DNA of 64,000 bases from Caldimonas mangrovi (GTDB lineage Bacteria > Pseudomonadota > Gammaproteobacteria > Burkholderiales > Burkholderiaceae_C): assembly GCF_023721835.1 (NCBI RefSeq), contig NZ_JAMKFE010000003.1:1-64000 (forward strand), given 5' to 3'. A model generated the notes under the pieces. It saw only the letters and a list, made by a program, of their open reading frames with translations. It ran no database searches and had not been told where the DNA came from. The translations under genes and the position numbers were made by a program. Below, in pieces: positions 60,504 through 64,000 of the stretch. Positions within the stretch are counted from its first letter, which is position 1. Every line of letters begins with the position of its first letter.

Positions 60504-60890
60504 CTAGCCGATCTGGGGCGGCGCCGGCAGGCGGCCGCGCTCGACGGTCTGCACCCGCACCGAGCGTGCGCCGAGCGCACGCACCAGATGATCGATGGCC
60601 GCCTGCGGCCGGCAGGCTCCGCACATGAAGGCGTCCAGCGCCGCGTAGCCGTGCTCGGGCCAGGTGTGGAAGGTCAGGTGCGATTCGGCCAGCAGCACCA
60701 CGCCGGCCACCCCCTGGCCGGGGCCGAAGCCATGCACCTCGCTGCGCAGCACGGTGGCACCGGCCAGTTCGGCGGCCCGCCGGGCTTCGCGTTCGATGCC
60801 GGCGGCGTCGGCCAGCCGCGCCGGGTCTGCGTCCACCAGATCGGCCAGCACATGCAGGCCTTGTGGCGCATAGGCGCCGGTGCCATTCAT
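60504..60890 (-). CDS. speD: S-adenosylmethionine decarboxylase proenzyme
   Basis: 128 residues. SpeD decarboxylates SAM to supply aminopropyl groups for spermidine-type polyamines. Self-cleavage before Ser70 in LAESHLTFHTWPEHG creates the pyruvoyl group; Ser70, His75 and Cys90 match Ser63, His68 and Cys83 of the Thermotoga enzyme with a constant offset. It is the last gene of a leftward operon with SPFH, DUF4178 and DUF350 proteins; a speE-like synthase is not visible. The TAG stop lies in the CTAG flanking the insertion relic, so the C-terminal end may have been fixed by that insertion. The start overlaps the 51-residue peptide gene (ATGA). Confidence 0.93.
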   Translation of the reverse strand: MNGTGAYAPQGLHVLADLVDADPARLADAAGIEREARRAAELAGATVLRSEVHGFGPGQGVAGVVLLAESHLTFHTWPEHGYAALDAFMCGACRPQAAIDHLVRALGARSVRVQTVERGRLPAPPQIG

Positions 60891-61042
60891 TTGTGGCCCC
60901 CGGAGAAACCGCCCCAGCCACTGGAGCCGCCGCCGTAGGAGCGGTAGCTCGAGCCGCCGGAGCCGCGGTCGTCCGACAGCACGTAGGCGCCATGGCCCAG
61001 CAGGGACCCGAGCACCGCGAGATACATCAACAGCTTGCGCAC
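60887..61042 (-). CDS. 51-residue membrane peptide with Gly/Ser-rich tail
   Basis: Starts at a GTG at 61042, one base after the DUF4178 stop region, and ends overlapping the speD start. One hydrophobic helix (KLLMYLAVLGSLLGHGAYVL) is followed by a Gly/Ser/Tyr-rich tail (SDDRGSGGSSYRSYGGGSSG and WGGFSGGHK). The tight coupling on both sides supports a real gene. It could be a membrane peptide of the DUF4178/SPFH complex. No family recognised. Confidence 0.65.
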   Translation of the reverse strand: MRKLLMYLAVLGSLLGHGAYVLSDDRGSGGSSYRSYGGGSSGWGGFSGGHK

Positions 61043-61043
61043 G

Positions 61044-62555
61044 TCAGCCCTTCATCGCGGTTTTCACGACCCACAGCACGCCGAGCGTCGCGAGGCCGAG
61101 CAGCAGACCGAACATCGACGGATGGGTCACCCAGAGAAACCCATGCCCGAACAGCGACAGCGTCATCGCGTTGTCGAGCGACTCGACCCGGCCGGCGTTG
61201 CCGTCGAGCGGGCGGCGTTGTCGCGCGGCGGCGGTCTTCTTGCCGAAGGCGGCGGCGACGGCCGCATGCGACAGCGGAACGCCGAGCGACCAGACCTGTT
61301 CATGCGATGTGGTCTCGCAGGTCAGGACGCTGCCCTGCGGCATTCCGGGCGTACCCCGCCGCACGGCAAACTCCTCGCAGGCGGTCGTGTCGCCGACGCG
61401 CACGGTCCAATTGAAGCTGCCCCAGACGCGCTCGACGCGACTGTCGTAGCGGTCCTTCAGCTGGAAGCTGTGGCCGCGCAGCTCGGCACGGCGCGGGTCC
61501 GGCCTGGCCGGCCATTCGTCCAGCGACTCGACGAACAGCCAGGCGTCGTCGTCTGCATCGTCGCCCGGCTGGGACAACCAGCGCAACCCGTGCTTCGCGT
61601 TGAACAACAGGTAGTCGGTCCAGCGATAGGTTTCGCCGTCGGAGCGGGCGCTCTGCGCGATCACACCCAGCACGGTCCACGACACGCCCTTGAGCACGCC
61701 GACGTCACCCGCTTCGAGAAACACGCCCTGCAGGCGCGCCCGCGCCTGGTGCCCCTCGGCGATCAACTGGGCGGTGCGGCCCTGGACGTCCAGCGTGCTG
61801 CCACAGCTGGCACACGTGGCCACCGGGGTGGTCCCGGCCACTGCCTTGACCGTGCCGCCGCAGTGCGGGCAGGCCAGCGCCTGCAGCTTGCCTTTGAGCC
61901 GTCCGGCGCTTTCGTTGATGGTCTGCTCGTCGCGCAGCAGCTGCATCTGCAGCTGCTCGAGCAGGACCGGATGCCCCTGGTACAGCACCGGCTCGGCATC
62001 GCTGTAGTCCAGCGTGAAAAACCGGCCCCGCGCGCGCAGGTCGGCCACCTGCGCGGTCCAGCGCTCGTCGACCGGAAAAGGCAACTCGCCCTGCGCCGCG
62101 ACGCAGCGGGCCTCGCGCTTGTCGGCAACGACGGCCGCCAGGCCCTCCACCGGGACCGGCACGCCGGGCGCGAGCGACGCGTAGGTGGGCAGCGGTTGCG
62201 TCGCCGGCAGGCGCTGCAGCATCGCGAACTGCCCGGAAGCATCGGACAGCCAGCCGAAGCTGGCGTCGTCGAACAGCACGTGCCACTCGTTCCAGTAGCC
62301 GCCGTCGTAGCGCATCTGGATGCGGCCGACCAGCGTGAAGCTCCGCTGGTGCCAGCGGCCGCCGGCGCCGAGCTGCAACGGCGAATAGTCTTCCAGCACC
62401 TCCGACTTGTGCCCGGTGGCCTGCAGCGCGTCGCCGTCGCGGCTCAGGTGGCTGTGGCAATACCCGCAGACGGCAAACGAGCTGGCCGAAGACGCGAGCT
62501 CGACCGGCGCCCCGCACGCCGGGCAGGGCGCGTGGAACAGCGGCCGTGCGCTCAC
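61044..62555 (-). CDS. DUF4178 protein with zinc ribbons and C-terminal membrane segment
   Basis: 503 residues from a GTG overlapping the SPFH stop (GTGA). Two zinc-ribbon motifs are seen: APCPACGAPVEL with VCGYCHSHL near the N terminus, and LACPHCGGTVKAV with ATCASCGSTLDV at ~235. Each precedes a DUF4178 domain (SFTLVGRIQMRYDGGYWNEW; VLGVIAQSARSDGETYRWTD YLLF). The C terminus has two hydrophobic segments (MTLSLFGHGFLWVTHPSMFG and LLGLATLGVLWVVKTAM). DUF4178 proteins recur with SPFH, DUF350 and SpeD genes; the biochemical role is unknown. Confidence 0.88.
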   Translation of the reverse strand: MSARPLFHAPCPACGAPVELASSASSFAVCGYCHSHLSRDGDALQATGHKSEVLEDYSPLQLGAGGRWHQRSFTLVGRIQMRYDGGYWNEWHVLFDDASFGWLSDASGQFAMLQRLPATQPLPTYASLAPGVPVPVEGLAAVVADKREARCVAAQGELPFPVDERWTAQVADLRARGRFFTLDYSDAEPVLYQGHPVLLEQLQMQLLRDEQTINESAGRLKGKLQALACPHCGGTVKAVAGTTPVATCASCGSTLDVQGRTAQLIAEGHQARARLQGVFLEAGDVGVLKGVSWTVLGVIAQSARSDGETYRWTDYLLFNAKHGLRWLSQPGDDADDDAWLFVESLDEWPARPDPRRAELRGHSFQLKDRYDSRVERVWGSFNWTVRVGDTTACEEFAVRRGTPGMPQGSVLTCETTSHEQVWSLGVPLSHAAVAAAFGKKTAAARQRRPLDGNAGRVESLDNAMTLSLFGHGFLWVTHPSMFGLLLGLATLGVLWVVKTAMKG

Positions 62556-63592
62556 GACGTCAGCTTGGACAGCACGGCCTTCTTGGCCGCGTCATAGTCG
62601 GCCTGGTCGATCAGGCCCTTGTCGAGCAGGCTTTTCAGCTGTGCCAGCTTGGCTTCGGGCGATTCGGCCGGCGCGGCGGCGGGCGTGCCGGCAGCGGCTG
62701 CCGTGGCGGCCGGCAAGGCAGACGCCGGCACCGCGGCGGCGGCCATGCCCTGTTGCACTGCCTGTCCCATGCCCAGGCCCACGGCCATCTGGGCCGCCAG
62801 CCCGGCGACGCCGCCCTCGTTGCCGGCGGCGATCGGGATCGCGTCGGCAGCCTGCATCTTGGTGTACTGGTCGAGGTTGCCGAGCATGCCCATGCGAATG
62901 CGCTTGTCGAGGGCTTCCTGCAGCGCTTCGGGTAGCGACAGCGACATCAGCTCGAAGCTTTCGAGCGACAGGCCGAGCGCCGCGAACGAAGCCTGGGCCG
63001 CCTCGCGCACGATGCGGCCGAGCTCGGTCTGGTTGGCCGCGAGGTCGAGGAAGGGTACGCCCGACTTGCCGATCGACGTGGCCATCGCCGTGACGATGGT
63101 GCCGCGCAACTGGTCTTCGACGTCGTCCATGCGGTACGCGTCACGCGTGCCGGAGATGGTCGACATCAGCTTCTTCGGGTCGACAATGCGGTAGGCGTAC
63201 TGGCCGAACGCGCGCACCTGCACCGCGCCGAAGTCCTGGTCGCGCACCGTGACGGCCTGCGGCGTGCCCCAGCGGCGGCCGATGCGCGAGCGGGTGCTGA
63301 AGAAATACACCTCGCTCTTGAACGGCGACTCGAACAGCTTGTCCCAGTGCTTGAGGTTGGTCAGCACCGGCAGCGTCTGGGTCGTCAGTTTGTACAGGCC
63401 GGGCCCGAACACGTCGGCCACCTGCCCTTCGTTGACGAACACCGCAGCCTGCGACTCGCGCACCGTCAGCGACGCACCGTACTGGATTTCCATGTCGGCG
63501 GTGGGAAACCGCCACACCAGCACGTCGTCGCCCGACTCCGTCCAGTGGATGACGTCGATGAACTGCTTCTTGATGAAGTCCATCAGGCTCAT
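62552..63592 (-). CDS. SPFH-domain (YdjP/virion-core-like) protein with C-terminal SHOCT-like motif
   Basis: 346 residues. The SPFH core spans ~40-235 (LTVRESQAAVFVNEGQVADV FGPGLYKL, QVRAFGQYAYRIVDPKKLMS and LGLSLESFELMSLSLPEALQ). A long Ala/Pro-rich linker follows, and the last 30 residues (AKLAQLKSLLDKGLIDQADY) form a SHOCT-type motif that often mediates oligomer contacts. Such proteins scaffold membrane patches. It lies in the leftward operon between DUF350 and DUF4178 genes; its start is 40 bp from the DUF350 stop. Confidence 0.9.
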   Translation of the reverse strand: MSLMDFIKKQFIDVIHWTESGDDVLVWRFPTADMEIQYGASLTVRESQAAVFVNEGQVADVFGPGLYKLTTQTLPVLTNLKHWDKLFESPFKSEVYFFSTRSRIGRRWGTPQAVTVRDQDFGAVQVRAFGQYAYRIVDPKKLMSTISGTRDAYRMDDVEDQLRGTIVTAMATSIGKSGVPFLDLAANQTELGRIVREAAQASFAALGLSLESFELMSLSLPEALQEALDKRIRMGMLGNLDQYTKMQAADAIPIAAGNEGGVAGLAAQMAVGLGMGQAVQQGMAAAAVPASALPAATAAAAGTPAAAPAESPEAKLAQLKSLLDKGLIDQADYDAAKKAVLSKLTS

Positions 63593-63632
63593 GTTCGACC
63601 CCTTTGCGTGGTTGAGATGTCCGTCGCGGCGG

Positions 63633-64000
63633 CTAGCTGAGGCATGCGGCGTTGAGCGCGCCCAGCGCCACGCTGGCGCAGAACAGGCCGATGCCCACGG
63701 CGACGTTGCCGTTCTCGATGTGGAGCTTGATCTGGCGCACCACCATCGCGACCAGCCAGAAGACCACGAGCTGCAGCAGTCCGGCCACGGCGCTCCAGGC
63801 GAGGAATTGCAGCCAGCCCACCGCGTGCAGCGCGCTCGACACGAGCGTGAGCGTGAACCCCAGCAAGGCGCCGCCGAACGACAGCGCCGCAGCGCGGTTG
63901 CCCTGCCGCATCAACGCGAGTTCGCAGTACGGCGTCACCCGTTCGTAGACCACCATGAACAGCAGCATCAGAACGATGCCGCTGCCGAAGTAGCTCAGGT
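63633..64000 (-). CDS. DUF350 (YjfL-like) membrane protein, 5' end outside window
   Basis: The frame stays open to the window edge (upstream codons read LSYFGSGIVL before the first ATG), so the start is beyond 64000. The visible ~122 residues show three or four membrane segments and the DUF350 blocks MLLFMVVYERVTPYCELALM, AAALSFGGALLGFTLTLVSS and FWLVAMVVRQIKLHIENGNV AVGIGL. E. coli YjfL belongs to this family and is encoded in an operon with a PspA homologue and a glutathionylspermidine-synthase-like protein. It probably heads or continues the polyamine-linked operon seen here. Confidence 0.88.
   Translation of the reverse strand, partial: LSYFGSGIVLMLLFMVVYERVTPYCELALMRQGNRAAALSFGGALLGFTLTLVSSALHAVGWLQFLAWSAVAGLLQLVVFWLVAMVVRQIKLHIENGNVAVGIGLFCASVALGALNAACLS

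Noticed and set aside
60049-60507. 152-codon rightward frame as an intact gene
   Set aside because: It spans both the fragmented transposase and the right terminal repeat; the real transposase wording is spread over three frames.

Overview
The window is high-GC proteobacterial chromosomal DNA. The dense, mostly ATGA/GTGA-coupled gene layout, Bug/TctC and branched-chain-type (HAAT) binding proteins, a QueE with Cys spacing like Burkholderia, and palindromic intergenic repeats of a kind familiar from Comamonadaceae/Rubrivivax-type genomes all suggest a betaproteobacterium of the order Burkholderiales. Genus is not determined. No rRNA, tRNA or CRISPR array was seen.

Layout. 1-5282: tail of a type VI secretion VgrG, a two-domain cell-wall-degrading effector and two exported proteins (candidate immunity/accessory), with an abrupt fall in GC inside the effector gene. 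5442-11161: small unknown genes, queuosine genes queE-queD, a DUF427 protein, a metallo-beta-lactamase-fold hydrolase with a LysR regulator, and a VOC protein with an arginase-fold enzyme. 11264-20062: a sigma54-controlled unit with a -24/-12 promoter, upstream inverted repeats, a complete HAAT-family ABC transporter with two binding proteins, a sigma54 activator, and 3-hydroxybutyrate dehydrogenase. 20242-26448: two hybrid histidine kinases around a DHA2 drug exporter. 26582-35139: cupin, LysR, GST/tautomerase/NTF2 genes, a LysR-Bug pair, an orphan HAAT binding protein, an M20 peptidase, a metal exporter and a TfoX-like protein.

35142-41855: soxR facing an FMN reductase across a 19-bp-spacer promoter, a DGPF/VOC fusion with an SRPBCC protein, a MocR-type regulator, and a WYL regulator facing a NIPSNAP gene across a perfect palindrome. 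42303-44269: a bufferin (metal-binding RiPP) operon bufA-bufB-bufC. 44450-45974: a ParM-like actin and small partner. 45961-50916: tag, a TetR/YciI pair with a large operator, aroG, and a second TetR facing membrane-protein genes across a promoter with paired direct repeats. 50974-53607: an ECF42-type sigma factor, its DGPF partner and an SDR gene. Nearly identical promoters precede the sigma gene and the SDR gene, and a third match precedes the DGPF/VOC gene 15 kb away, so a small ECF42 regulon can be read directly from the sequence.

53737-64000: membrane, PilJ-like, uracil-DNA-glycosylase, SDR, hemerythrin, beta-helix lipoprotein and nuclease-like genes; a 503-bp decayed insertion element whose CTAG target duplication supplies the stop codon of speD; and a leftward operon DUF350 - SPFH/SHOCT - DUF4178 - 51-residue membrane peptide - speD that couples polyamine precursor synthesis to membrane-associated proteins of unknown role.
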